A stretch of 30,511 nucleotides of DNA from JAWXVE01 sp044425575 (GCA_044425575.1 JAWXVE010000023.1:1-30511), one strand, 5' to 3'; counted from the stretch's first letter, positions 15,845 through 24,200 are shown. Numbers and translations are program-made. The notes: generated by a model from the sequence alone, not told the origin.

Positions 15845-16945
15845 TTATAAGATTAGATATTCTAAAATGTGAGCAGCATAGGAAACAAAAAATGGACGTT
15901 CTCGCTTTAACTCATCTGTCATTTCAAAATAGAGTTCCTTACTTTGGTAAGATTCTTTGAAAAAAGGTTTTACAAAGGTATCATATTGAGGTAAGTACTT
16001 TGACTCCTTACGTGTGTAGCAATTGCTTGCAAGAGCTTTCTGACGATTTTTGGAGTTTACATAGGTTGCAAGGTTTTTATGAATGGCAACATCTTCATCT
16101 GGTAAATAATAATAATCCCCATAATTAGCATAAAAATACTTTAATTCTTTGGTAAGAAGCGGTACTTTAATGTAACCACTTGTATCAGAAGCACTAAAGT
16201 AACATCCACCTTTACTAGAAGAAATGGCAACTGGTAATGGTTGTTTCACGGATATATGGATTAATAATTCTTGTCGTGTAACACCATTTATGTCTTTATG
16301 GGAATTTGCTTGTACCTTTTTCACAGAAAATGCACCTTCTGCCGTTAAGTCTGCATAAGCAAGAATTGGTAAAAGCAATAAAAGTCCTAATACATCTTCA
16401 GCATTATGGAGTAGCAACATATTTAATTGTTGGTCAGATGGTGCTTCTACATATTCACGATAACAATCAATTAATTCACCGCCGTTATAAACATCTGTGC
16501 GGTCAATTGATAAGTATTCTTCCAATGTACGCTGCTTGCAATTGGTTAATTTAAGGAATTTCTTATATGGCAGAATTTGCTTGTATAAATCAAGACCAGC
16601 TTTCTGACCAAGACTATGACTTAACTGATATTGCTCGCATTTATTCATTAAATAGGGTATGTCAAATTGATTCCCATTAAAATGCACTAGGTGAATATAA
16701 GGTTCCACAAAATTCAAAAATTCTTCTAAAATAGCTTGTTCTTCTTGAGGTGATTGAGCAAACCATTGAAGAAGGTGAAATTCTGTCTCTTTGTAATAAA
16801 TAACTCCGATTAGATAGAGTTCAGAATGAGCAGCTGTAAAACCAGTTGTTTCAATATCAATGAATAGAAACTCTTCTAAAGGTAAGTCACCGTTGATTGG
16901 ATACGTTATTTCTAAGTTTGGCAAAACATTATCAAATACTTTCAT
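15845..16945 (-). CDS. YprB-like ribonuclease H-fold exonuclease domain protein
   Basis: This is a protein of about 366 aa with an N-terminal DEDD-type exonuclease domain (RNase H fold, YprB family). The metal-ligand motifs are FIDIETTGF, then VHFNGNQFDIPYL, and later LLLHNAEDVLGLL. The region YLSIDRTDVYNGGELIDCYREY is typical of YprB. The C-terminal 150 residues are less conserved and I do not recognise a separate domain. I start it at the ATG at 16945, because AGGAG lies 7 bases upstream; a longer GTG start at 16978 lacks a site. The nucleic-acid substrate is not known. It stands alone between two transcription boundaries. Confidence 0.82.
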   Translation of the reverse strand: MKVFDNVLPNLEITYPINGDLPLEEFLFIDIETTGFTAAHSELYLIGVIYYKETEFHLLQWFAQSPQEEQAILEEFLNFVEPYIHLVHFNGNQFDIPYLMNKCEQYQLSHSLGQKAGLDLYKQILPYKKFLKLTNCKQRTLEEYLSIDRTDVYNGGELIDCYREYVEAPSDQQLNMLLLHNAEDVLGLLLLLPILAYADLTAEGAFSVKKVQANSHKDINGVTRQELLIHISVKQPLPVAISSSKGGCYFSASDTSGYIKVPLLTKELKYFYANYGDYYYLPDEDVAIHKNLATYVNSKNRQKALASNCYTRKESKYLPQYDTFVKPFFKESYQSKELYFEMTDELKRERPFFVSYAAHILEYLIL

Positions 16946-17096
16946 CGTTATACTCCTATGTAATTGTGAATCTTTCACTTAGTATATCACAAATTAACAA
17001 ATAGCAGTAGTAATTTTTCATAAAAAAGTGTATATTATAAGGTATATAGATGTACAGGTATAAACTATTAAAATAGGAAAGAAAGTAGGGAAGAAA

Positions 17097-18413
17097 ATGA
17101 AGAAATTATCATTTCGCGGAGGGCTTCATGTCTATGATGGCAAAGAGCTTTCTAAGGATAAGAGCATCACAACTCTTCTACCAAAAGGTGATATGGTGTA
17201 TCCCTTATCCCAGCATATTGGTGCTAAGGCAACACCAATAGTTGCAAAGGGTGATTCTGTACTTACTGGGCAGAAGATTGCAGAGGCAGGTGGATTTGTA
17301 TCGGCACCAATTTATGCAACTGTTTCAGGTACGGTAAAGTGCATTGAACCACGTCGAGTAGCAACAGGTGATATGATCGAAAGCATTGTAGTAGAGAATG
17401 ATAATCAGTATGCAGAAGTAGAATATCAGGTACCTAAGCCTTACGCAACCATGAGTAGGGAAGAAGTTGTTAATTGTATTAAAGAGGCAGGAATTGTAGG
17501 AATGGGTGGAGCAGGATTTCCCACTCATGTTAAGGTGTCCCCTAAGGAACCGGAACAGATTGAGTACATTATTGTAAATTGTGCAGAATGTGAGCCGTAT
17601 CTAACATCAGATTATCGTAGAATGATAGAGGAACCAGAGAAGATTCGAGAAGGACTCTTAGTTTTACTACATATTTTTCCAAATGCAAAGGGCATTATTG
17701 GAATTGAGGATAATAAAAGTGATTGTATTGATTTGTTAACCAAAGTTACCAGTGGAGACGAGGGCATTGAAGTAAAAACTTTACAGACGAAATATCCACA
17801 AGGTGCAGAACGTCAATTAATCTACGCAACCACTAAGCGTGCTATTAATTCTTCTCAATTACCATCAGATGTGCATTGCATTGTACAGAATGCAGATACC
17901 ATAGTAGCAATAGCTAATGCACTAGTAGAGGGCAAGCCTTTATTAAATCGTATTGTAACGGTAACGGGAGATGCAATTGTAAATCCTTGTAATTTGCGAG
18001 TACGTATTGGGACTGATTATGGCGAGCTTGTGGAAGCAGCTGGTGGATTTGTACAAGAACCTGGCAAGATGATATCAGGTGGACCTATGATGGGATTTAG
18101 CATTTACGACCTGGCTATACCAACTACTAAGACATCCTCAGCTCTTCTTTGTTTACTAGAAGACGATGTCTCTAAGAGAGAAGAATCGGCATGCTTTAAT
18201 TGTGGTAAGTGTTCTGAAGTCTGTCCTAGTCGATTGGTGCCATCCGCATTATCCGAGTGTGCCAATCATTACGATGAAGAACGATTTGTTGCCATGCATG
18301 GTATGGAATGTGTAGAGTGTGGATGTTGTAGTTATGTATGTCCTGCTAAACGTCAAGTGACACAATCCATTAAGTCTATGCGTAAAGTACAATTAGCCAA
18401 GAGAAGACCATAG
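17097..18413 (+). CDS. rnfC: Rnf complex subunit C
   Basis: RnfC is the NAD(H)-binding, FMN- and iron-sulfur-containing subunit of the Rnf complex. The N-terminal GLHVYDGKELS and the SAPIYATVSGTVK biotin-like fold are typical. GMGGAGFPTHVK lies in the nucleotide/FMN-binding domain, followed by NCAECEPYLTSD. Two [4Fe-4S] binding sites follow the C-x2-C-x2-C-x3-C pattern, at C366/369/372/376 and C405/408/411/415. The length of 438 aa matches clostridial RnfC. It is the first gene of rnfCDGEAB and has a GGGAAG ribosome binding site. It is peripheral, on the cytoplasmic side. I could not identify a convincing consensus promoter upstream. Confidence 0.96.
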   Translation: MKKLSFRGGLHVYDGKELSKDKSITTLLPKGDMVYPLSQHIGAKATPIVAKGDSVLTGQKIAEAGGFVSAPIYATVSGTVKCIEPRRVATGDMIESIVVENDNQYAEVEYQVPKPYATMSREEVVNCIKEAGIVGMGGAGFPTHVKVSPKEPEQIEYIIVNCAECEPYLTSDYRRMIEEPEKIREGLLVLLHIFPNAKGIIGIEDNKSDCIDLLTKVTSGDEGIEVKTLQTKYPQGAERQLIYATTKRAINSSQLPSDVHCIVQNADTIVAIANALVEGKPLLNRIVTVTGDAIVNPCNLRVRIGTDYGELVEAAGGFVQEPGKMISGGPMMGFSIYDLAIPTTKTSSALLCLLEDDVSKREESACFNCGKCSEVCPSRLVPSALSECANHYDEERFVAMHGMECVECGCCSYVCPAKRQVTQSIKSMRKVQLAKRRP

Positions 18414-18424
18414 GAGGAGCGGAA

Positions 18425-19357
18425 ATGAGTCATATTAGAAATGTATCATCAAACCCACATGCACGCTCACATGTTACGGTACAGAGTGTTATGTTGGCAG
18501 TTATTCTTGCTTTATTACCAGCTACAGCGTTTGGAATCTATAATTTCGGTCCACGTGCTTTATTAGTAGTTCTTACTACCATTATCACAACAGTAGTATC
18601 TGAATATTGCTATGAAAAGCTTATGGGTTTAAAATCTACCATCTCAGACTTATCAGCAGTTGTAACAGGCTTGTTATTAGGATTAAATCTTCCAGTGTCT
18701 ATTCCATTATGGATGTGTGTATTAGGTGGAATGTTTGCTATTATTGTTGTGAAAATGGTCTTTGGAGGATTAGGGCAAAACTTTATGAATCCAGCACTTG
18801 GTGCAAGGTGTTTTCTTGTAATATCCTTTACATCTGCGATGACGAACTTTACAACAGATGTGTATACAACAGCAACACCTCTTACTGCATTGAAGAATGG
18901 TGAATCAGTGGACCTTATGAAAATGGTCATTGGACAAACAGGGGGAACCATTGGAGAAACTTCCATGATTGCTCTACTAATAGGTGCAGCTATTCTCATT
19001 TACTTAAATGTAATTGATTTGAGAGTGCCAGGGATGTATATACTCTCTATGGTAGTATTTCTTGGGTTATTTGGGGGATACGGATTTAATCCCTATTATC
19101 TAGCCGCACATTTGTCAGGTGGAGGACTTATGATTGGTGCTTTCTTTATGGCAACTGATTATGTGACTCGACCAGTGACGAAGAAGGGTCAATACATATA
19201 TGGTATTCTCTTGGGATTTTTAACTGCAGTATTTCGTGTGTTTGGAGGTTCGGCAGAAGGAGTATCATACGCAATTATTATTGGAAATCTATTAGTGCCA
19301 TTAATTGAAAAGGCTACGATTCCAAAACCATTTGGTAAAGGAGGGGAGCGATTTTGA
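18425..19357 (+). CDS. rnfD: Rnf complex subunit D
   Basis: RnfD is a multi-pass membrane subunit of the Rnf complex with covalently bound FMN. The 310-aa protein is almost entirely hydrophobic, with about nine to ten helices. The conserved block GLGQNFMNPALGARCFL is at about 115-131. The flavinylation region DVYTTATPLTALK places the FMN-bearing threonine at about T151; the family motif has Gly or Ser-like residues where T149 stands here. HLSGGGLMIGAFFMATDYVTRP near residue 230 is typical. It starts 11 bases after rnfC and overlaps rnfG by 4 bases. Confidence 0.95.
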   Translation: MSHIRNVSSNPHARSHVTVQSVMLAVILALLPATAFGIYNFGPRALLVVLTTIITTVVSEYCYEKLMGLKSTISDLSAVVTGLLLGLNLPVSIPLWMCVLGGMFAIIVVKMVFGGLGQNFMNPALGARCFLVISFTSAMTNFTTDVYTTATPLTALKNGESVDLMKMVIGQTGGTIGETSMIALLIGAAILIYLNVIDLRVPGMYILSMVVFLGLFGGYGFNPYYLAAHLSGGGLMIGAFFMATDYVTRPVTKKGQYIYGILLGFLTAVFRVFGGSAEGVSYAIIIGNLLVPLIEKATIPKPFGKGGERF

Positions 19358-19950
19358 ATACAATGATGAAAGACACAATTAAGCTGACGGTTATTACTTT
19401 AGTGGCCGGGTTTCTATTAGGAACAGTCTATAATGTTACGAAAGATCCAATTGCCTTACAAAATGAAAATGCAGTAAAGGAGGCATACTTAGCAGTTTTC
19501 CAGGAAGCAGATTCTTTTGAAGATGTAGAAGATCTGTCTGGTGCAACTGCCTATCTAAGTGAAGAAGGAATAGATTATGCTACTATTACAGGAGAAGTTA
19601 AGGCATTAGATGTAAGTGGCAATCAAATAGGGACGATTCTACTAGTAACCTCCAAGGAGGGATATTCAGGTGATATTTCCATTGCCATGGGTGTTACTAA
19701 CGAAGGAACTTTAAATGGCATCTCCATTCTCTCTATTTCGGAAACAGCAGGACTTGGTATGCAAGCGGAAGATGTGCTAGTACCACAATTTGCCAATAAG
19801 ACTGTTTCACAATTCACCTATACCAAGACAGGTGCAACTAGTGATAGCCAAATAGATGCCATTAGTGGAGCAACAGTTACCACAAGTGCCTTTACGAACA
19901 TGGTGAATGTAGGGCTTGCCTACTTAGAGTCAGTTAGGGAGGGCGAATAG
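19354..19950 (+). CDS. rnfG: Rnf complex subunit G
   Basis: RnfG carries a covalent FMN on the outer face of the membrane. One N-terminal helix (about 8-27) anchors a soluble domain. The flavinylation motif is D168-AISGAT, with T174 the expected FMN attachment site. A similar DLSGAT occurs at 60-65, outside the usual position. The TTG start at 19354 is supported by GGAGGGGAG nine bases before it and by the TTGA overlap with the rnfD stop; the downstream ATG codons at 19363 and 19366 are too far from that site. The next gene begins at the very next base. Confidence 0.95.
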   Translation: MNTMMKDTIKLTVITLVAGFLLGTVYNVTKDPIALQNENAVKEAYLAVFQEADSFEDVEDLSGATAYLSEEGIDYATITGEVKALDVSGNQIGTILLVTSKEGYSGDISIAMGVTNEGTLNGISILSISETAGLGMQAEDVLVPQFANKTVSQFTYTKTGATSDSQIDAISGATVTTSAFTNMVNVGLAYLESVREGE

Positions 19951-20655
19951 ATGAAACAATCAATGAAATATTTGTGGAATGGACTAATTAAAGAAAACCC
20001 AATCTTTGTCTTAATGCTTGGAATGTGTCCAACCTTGGCTGTTACTACATCAGCAACCAACGGACTAGGAATGGGACTTACAACAACTGCAGTATTAGCA
20101 TGTAGCAATATGATTATTTCCCTGCTTCGTAATGTGATTCCAAAGGCAGTGCGTATTCCAGCTTACATTGTAATTATTGCATCTCTTGTAACAATTGTAG
20201 AGTTATTATTACAAGCATTTGTAACTTCTCTATATGATGCTCTTGGGATTTATATTCCCTTAATCGTAGTAAATTGTATTATTCTTGGCCGAGCCGAGTC
20301 ATTTGCTTCGAAAAATGGCATTGTGGCTTCCTTGTTTGATGGGCTAGGAATGGGACTTGGATTCGCTCTTGGTCTTACCATATTAGGTGGTGTGAGAGAG
20401 ATTCTTGGAGCTGGAGAGTTATTCGGATTTGGAATTATGCCACAATCTTATACACCAATTACAATTTTTATCTTGGCACCAGGTGCGTTCTTTGTTTTAG
20501 CTGTGTTAACTGCTATTCAGAACAAAGCCAAATTAGTCGCAGAGAAAAAGGGCAAGAATGCAAGTAAGATACAAGAGGGATGTTCTTCTGACTGCATGGC
20601 TTGTGGAGAAGGTGGTTGTGGTACTAAGTTTTATGATACGAGCAAGGAAGAATAG
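19951..20655 (+). CDS. rnfE: Rnf complex subunit E, with cysteine-rich tail
   Basis: RnfE is a six-helix membrane subunit that, together with RnfA, holds an intramembrane iron-sulfur cluster. The two expected cysteines are C26 in LGMCPTLAV and C109 in VVNCIILGRAESF. The body, through about residue 195, matches the family. After it comes an extra tail of about 40 residues with lysines and then C211, C215, C218 and C223 in a C-x3-C-x2-C-x4-C pattern, which could bind a metal or cluster. It begins immediately after the rnfG stop and precedes rnfA by 11 bases. Confidence 0.95.
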   Translation: MKQSMKYLWNGLIKENPIFVLMLGMCPTLAVTTSATNGLGMGLTTTAVLACSNMIISLLRNVIPKAVRIPAYIVIIASLVTIVELLLQAFVTSLYDALGIYIPLIVVNCIILGRAESFASKNGIVASLFDGLGMGLGFALGLTILGGVREILGAGELFGFGIMPQSYTPITIFILAPGAFFVLAVLTAIQNKAKLVAEKKGKNASKIQEGCSSDCMACGEGGCGTKFYDTSKEE

Positions 20656-20666
20656 GAGGAAGCAAG

Positions 20667-21254
20667 ATGTTTGAAGGATTCACACAAATCATGTTATTAT
20701 CAGTAAGTTCTGCACTAGTTAGTAATGTTGTATTAAGTCAATTCCTAGGTCTGTGCCCATTCCTTGGAGTATCTAAGAAGATTAAAACAGCCATTGGTAT
20801 GGGTGGCGCAGTTTTGTTTGTATTAACGTTGGCCAGTTTTGTGACTAGCGTAATCTATACTGTTTTATTAGAGCCATTGAATATTACTTACTTAAAAACA
20901 ATTGTATTTATTCTAGTAATTGCTGCATTGGTACAATTTGTAGAGATGTTTCTAAAGAAGTCAGTACCAAGCCTCTATGAATCATTAGGCGTATTTCTAC
21001 CGTTGATTACAACCAATTGTGCAGTACTAGGTGTAGCGCTTACTAATGTGCAAAAAGAATATAATATTGTAACGAGTACTGTGAATGGATTTGCAACAGC
21101 CGTTGGATTTATTATAGCCATTGTAATTCTAGCAGGACTACGTGAGAAAATGGAGTATAATGACATACCAAAGTCATTTCAAGGAATGCCAATCGTGTTA
21201 ATTACAGCAGGTCTTATGGCAATTGCATTTTTCGGATTTTCTGGATTGCTATAA
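20667..21254 (+). CDS. rnfA: Rnf complex subunit A
   Basis: RnfA is the membrane partner of RnfE; the two proteins are homologous and inserted with opposite topology. The 195-aa protein has six predicted helices. The cluster-binding cysteines are C30 in FLGLCPFLGVSKK and C118 in TTNCAVLGVAL. The family phrase PSLYESLGVFLPLITTNC is intact. A TAGGAGG ribosome binding site overlaps the end of rnfE. The subunit is expected to pass electrons across the membrane between RnfB and RnfD/RnfG. Confidence 0.96.
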   Translation: MFEGFTQIMLLSVSSALVSNVVLSQFLGLCPFLGVSKKIKTAIGMGGAVLFVLTLASFVTSVIYTVLLEPLNITYLKTIVFILVIAALVQFVEMFLKKSVPSLYESLGVFLPLITTNCAVLGVALTNVQKEYNIVTSTVNGFATAVGFIIAIVILAGLREKMEYNDIPKSFQGMPIVLITAGLMAIAFFGFSGLL

Positions 21255-21281
21255 CGTAAGAATAGAAAAGAGGGATTAGGA

Positions 21282-22079
21282 ATGGATTTAGTAAGTATCT
21301 TAATTGCAACAGGTGTGGTAGGCGGAGTTGGTATAGTGATTGCCCTGTTTCTAGGGGTGGCATCCAATGCTTTTCGAGTAGAGGTTAATGAACAAGAAGT
21401 AGCAGTACTAGATGCTTTGCCAGGTAATAATTGTGGTGGTTGTGGTTATGCAGGTTGTAGTGGACTTGCTAAGGCAATTGCCAATGGGGAGGCAGCGGTA
21501 GGTGCATGTCCAGTAGGTGGAGATGCAGTTGCAGATGAAATTGCCAGGATTATGGGCATGGAGTCAGAAGGAGCAACGAAGCAAGTAGCATACGTAAGAT
21601 GTAATGGTAACTGCAATCATGCGAAAACAGATTACAATTATACAGGTGTGGAAGATTGTAGAATGTTAGCATACGTACCAAGTGGTGGACCAAAATCTTG
21701 TAACGATGGATGTCTTGGGTATGGCACTTGTGTTACAGCTTGCCCATTTGATGCTATACATATTGTAGATGGGGTAGCAGTGGTAGACAAAGGAGCATGT
21801 AAAGCGTGTAGTAAGTGTATTGAAGTCTGTCCAAAAAACTTGATTGCCTTAGTGCCATATGAAACGAAATATATTGTATCGTGTCAATCCAAAGAAAAAG
21901 GTCCAGCTACTATGAAAGCTTGTGATGTTGGTTGTATTGGATGTGGAATATGCGTAAAAAATTGCCCGAAATCTGCTATTAAAATTGAAGAATTTCATGC
22001 AGTTATTGATCAAGAGTTGTGTGTTGGATGTGGAATATGTGCCCAGAAGTGCCCAAAACATTCAATTGAGTGCATATGA
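21282..22079 (+). CDS. rnfB: Rnf complex subunit B, multi-cluster ferredoxin subunit
   Basis: RnfB accepts electrons from reduced ferredoxin. An N-terminal helix (about 5-25) anchors it. A first Fe-S domain holds C51, C54, C59 and C76. Four ferredoxin-type sites follow, around C140/144/150/154, C173/176/179/183, C218/221/224/228 and C247/250/253/257. A further cysteine set at C107/C111/C126 lies between these domains and is common in long clostridial RnfB. The length of 265 aa is usual for this class. It is the last gene of the operon, which in clostridia couples ferredoxin oxidation to NAD+ reduction and ion export. Whether Na+ or H+ is pumped cannot be read here. Confidence 0.95.
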   Translation: MDLVSILIATGVVGGVGIVIALFLGVASNAFRVEVNEQEVAVLDALPGNNCGGCGYAGCSGLAKAIANGEAAVGACPVGGDAVADEIARIMGMESEGATKQVAYVRCNGNCNHAKTDYNYTGVEDCRMLAYVPSGGPKSCNDGCLGYGTCVTACPFDAIHIVDGVAVVDKGACKACSKCIEVCPKNLIALVPYETKYIVSCQSKEKGPATMKACDVGCIGCGICVKNCPKSAIKIEEFHAVIDQELCVGCGICAQKCPKHSIECI

Positions 22080-22105
22080 ATAAGAGGAAAGTGATATAGA
22101 AGGTT

Positions 22106-23224
22106 ATGAGATTAACAGATGATTTTGAAGAAGAATCTAAAAAGAAGATGCCTCTGGTCTATATGACAATGGGAGTGAGTTTGTTTGTTACCATGTTGCT
22201 CGGCTTTATCTTATACTTAAACCGTGAGGAATTCTCTGGTTCAGCATCAGGTATAGTAGATACTCATATGAATGAACAACAAGTAGCAGAAATAGTTTCC
22301 AATCCAGAGGTGACAAGTGATGGAGTTCGTTCTGAGGACTTAGCCATTTGGACAGAAGATGACTTTACAGCAGATGTAGATACGACTCCAGCTTATGAAA
22401 CACAAGCCAATCAATTAATGGAAGAATCGGCACTTGAGGAGGAAGAAGAGGAAGAAGATCCTTCTGCAAATGGAACTAAGACGATGATTGTAACAGAGGA
22501 AGGTGAAGAATGGATATCAATTAGTCCCTATATTGATAAGAATGAATATGATATGCAGGATTTAACGTATCAGATACCAGAAATGCAATATTATGTAGAT
22601 GGAACGAAGATATCTACCTTTGGAATTGATCTGAATGAAAAGCATGCCATGATTGATTTTAACCTAGCCAAAAAAGATGGTGTTGATTTTGCCATGATAC
22701 AACTAGGTTCTAGAGGATACGAAAGTGGTACCTTAACAACAGATTCTTATTTTAAAGATTATATCAAAGGTGCAACAGATGCTGGAATCGACGTGGGGGT
22801 TTACTTTTCCTCGCAAGCTATTACAGAGGAAGAAGTAATAGAAGAAGTAGCTTATATTGTGGAGCAAATAGGTACTTATACCGTATCATATCCTGTTGTA
22901 CTGCGCATGGATTCCATTGCTTTTGATAATGCGCGAACAGATGATTTAGAACCAACAGAGCGTACAGAACTTGTGAAAGTTTTTGTAGAAGAAGTAGAAG
23001 CGGCAGGTTATATCCCTATGCTCTATGGAAGCAAAGAATTCCTATTACAAAGTGTAGAATTGTCGCAGTTAGAAGATGTGGATATTTGGTTGTCTAATGA
23101 GGGAGACTTACCCGACTATCCTTATGAATTCCATATGTGGCAATATAATACCATGGCACAAGTGGATGGAATTGTAGGTATGACAAACTTGAATATTAGT
23201 TTTCTTGATTACACGAAGAAGTAG
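22106..23224 (+). CDS. Membrane-anchored GH25-like protein, probably catalytically dead
   Basis: This is a 372-aa protein with one N-terminal membrane helix (about 15-38), an acidic linker with a run of glutamates (110-117), and a GH25 lysozyme-type domain from about 170 to the end. Family landmarks are FGIDLNEKHAMIDF, IQLGSRGYESG, VGVYFSSQAITEEE and MWQYNTMAQVDGIVG. The first active-site aspartate is kept (D175). The catalytic D-x-E after the YPVV strand is replaced by R267-M-D269, and the final VDxN motif reads TNLN (N361). A muramidase reaction is therefore unlikely. It starts 26 bases after rnfB, which suggests cotranscription. Its last 29 bases overlap the convergent AP2 gene. The fold assignment is confident; a binding or scaffold role is inference. 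Confidence 0.82.
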   Translation: MRLTDDFEEESKKKMPLVYMTMGVSLFVTMLLGFILYLNREEFSGSASGIVDTHMNEQQVAEIVSNPEVTSDGVRSEDLAIWTEDDFTADVDTTPAYETQANQLMEESALEEEEEEEDPSANGTKTMIVTEEGEEWISISPYIDKNEYDMQDLTYQIPEMQYYVDGTKISTFGIDLNEKHAMIDFNLAKKDGVDFAMIQLGSRGYESGTLTTDSYFKDYIKGATDAGIDVGVYFSSQAITEEEVIEEVAYIVEQIGTYTVSYPVVLRMDSIAFDNARTDDLEPTERTELVKVFVEEVEAAGYIPMLYGSKEFLLQSVELSQLEDVDIWLSNEGDLPDYPYEFHMWQYNTMAQVDGIVGMTNLNISFLDYTKK

Positions 23225-23999
23225 GTAATGTATCTGAGATTATCAGGTTTGAGTAGATATCAGCATAGATACGGGGAGAAATATCTTCTACATAATTCGT
23301 AATAAAATCTTTGGAATAACCATTTTGACGGAGCTGGTCAGCTGCCTTATTATAGGCGATGGCAGCTTCGTTTTCTGTTTCATAATAACCAACCACATAA
23401 TTACTACGTAAGTGAATGGTTGCCTTATATTGGATTTTATCTGCTTTAACTATTTGTTGAACACCCATATAACGGTTTATAATCTCAATGTTTTCATAAC
23501 GGAAATCGTATTCATCTTGATTCATAAAGCGGTAGTCTCGATTGCATACACTAAAGCTACGAATACCATAACGATTTAGAAGATTGGTCTGTAGTCCGTA
23601 TTCAGCAACAAATAGATGGTTACCTCGCTTCATAATACTTCTTTTTGCATAGTAGAATAAATCATCACGATCGAATTTCAACGTAATTTCAGGAGTAAGA
23701 CAATAGAGGAAATAAGTAGGTTTTAAATAGATAGGGGTGTGGAAATAGAGCTTATTATCGCGAAAGTTAAGAAGAACAACCCACTTTGTATAAGTGAGAA
23801 CACATGTATCTTGATAGTCTTTAAGGGATTGACACTTATCTTCTAATAATTCACATGCAAATACATAAGCATGATGAGCTAGAGCAGCGGTTTCGTAGCT
23901 CCCTAGGCTAATATGCTTATTGCAATAGGTAATAGAGGAACGATAATATAAGGTGCCATTTTTACGTTTGGCAGAATACACACCTTTTAAATGCTTCAT
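23196..23999 (-). CDS. AP2-domain protein with HNH-like centre
   Basis: This 267-aa protein has an AP2/ERF-like three-strand-plus-helix unit at each end. The N-terminal copy (about 4-52) reads KGVYSAKRKNG, ITYCNKHISLGSYET and then a helix. The C-terminal copy (about 178-225) has IQYKATIHL, VVGYYETENEAAIAYNKAA. Between them, about 120-178 ends in YDFRYENIEIINRY, which resembles the last part of an HNH endonuclease, where DNRxxNL is typical, but the catalytic histidines are absent. It could be a DNA-binding protein derived from a homing endonuclease. The gene is monocistronic on the minus strand, with a GTAGGTG ribosome binding site. Its 3' end overlaps the GH25-like gene by 29 bases. Target and function are unknown. 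Confidence 0.68.
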   Translation of the reverse strand: MKHLKGVYSAKRKNGTLYYRSSITYCNKHISLGSYETAALAHHAYVFACELLEDKCQSLKDYQDTCVLTYTKWVVLLNFRDNKLYFHTPIYLKPTYFLYCLTPEITLKFDRDDLFYYAKRSIMKRGNHLFVAEYGLQTNLLNRYGIRSFSVCNRDYRFMNQDEYDFRYENIEIINRYMGVQQIVKADKIQYKATIHLRSNYVVGYYETENEAAIAYNKAADQLRQNGYSKDFITNYVEDISPRIYADIYSNLIISDTLPTSSCNQEN

Positions 24000-24021
24000 G
24001 TTACACCTACTTTCTAGAGGT

Positions 24022-24051
24022 ATTGTACCATAGAGGTGCTTTAGTTGACAA
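24022..24051 (-). promoter_or_regulatory. Candidate promoter of the AP2-domain gene
   Basis: On the minus strand, TTGTCA at 24046-24051 and TACAAT at 24022-24027 are separated by 18 bases. The -10 box lies 22 bases from the start codon. Confidence 0.5.
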
Positions 24052-24109
24052 ATTCATTTCCACTTAGATTCTATAAAATTACTAGAACTATTCTTCGGTG
24101 TAACTGCAT

Positions 24110-24151
24110 ATACTAATATAGTATGGTATCTGGGTCAAAATACCTTTTGAC
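24110..24151. promoter_or_regulatory. Two adjacent perfect palindromes upstream of the SleB-like gene
   Basis: ATACTA-ATA-TAGTAT (24110-24124) and GTCAAAA-TACC-TTTTGAC (24134-24151) are both perfect. A GGTAT/ATACC pair (24125-24129 and 24140-24144) bridges them. They lie in the 201-base gap between the divergent AP2-domain and SleB-like genes, 50 to 90 bases before the latter. They look like regulator-binding sites; I could not fit a good promoter with confidence. The rest of the gap shows no gene. Confidence 0.5.
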
Positions 24152-24200
24152 TATAACATCATAGTATGAAGAAATAGGACAAAGGTTAGGTGGAAAAGAG

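Noticed and set aside
15827..16974. ATTGTGAATCTT occurs on both sides of the yprB-like gene (15827-15838 and 16963-16974), like a target-site duplication.
   Set aside because: A 12-base match is expected many times by chance in 30 kb. There is no inverted terminal repeat or transposase, and the gene looks native in composition.
16964..16980. TTGTGAATCTTTCACTT upstream of rnfC and the yprB-like gene as a Rex site.
   Set aside because: The half-site spacing is one base short and the second half-site ends in TT instead of AA. It may be a small operator of the minus-strand gene, but there is no basis for naming a regulator.
16981..17096. A promoter for the rnf operon.
   Set aside because: TATATT/TATTAT is present around 17031-17038 but no acceptable -35 box stands at the right distance, so I did not call one.
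18610..18999. Open frame of 129 codons on the minus strand inside rnfD.
   Set aside because: It is a shadow of rnfD; its residues mirror that gene and no ribosome binding site or family match is seen.
21582..21680. Extra cysteines C107/C111/C126 in RnfB as a novel cluster site.
   Set aside because: This cysteine set is common to the long clostridial RnfB proteins, so it is not special to this window.
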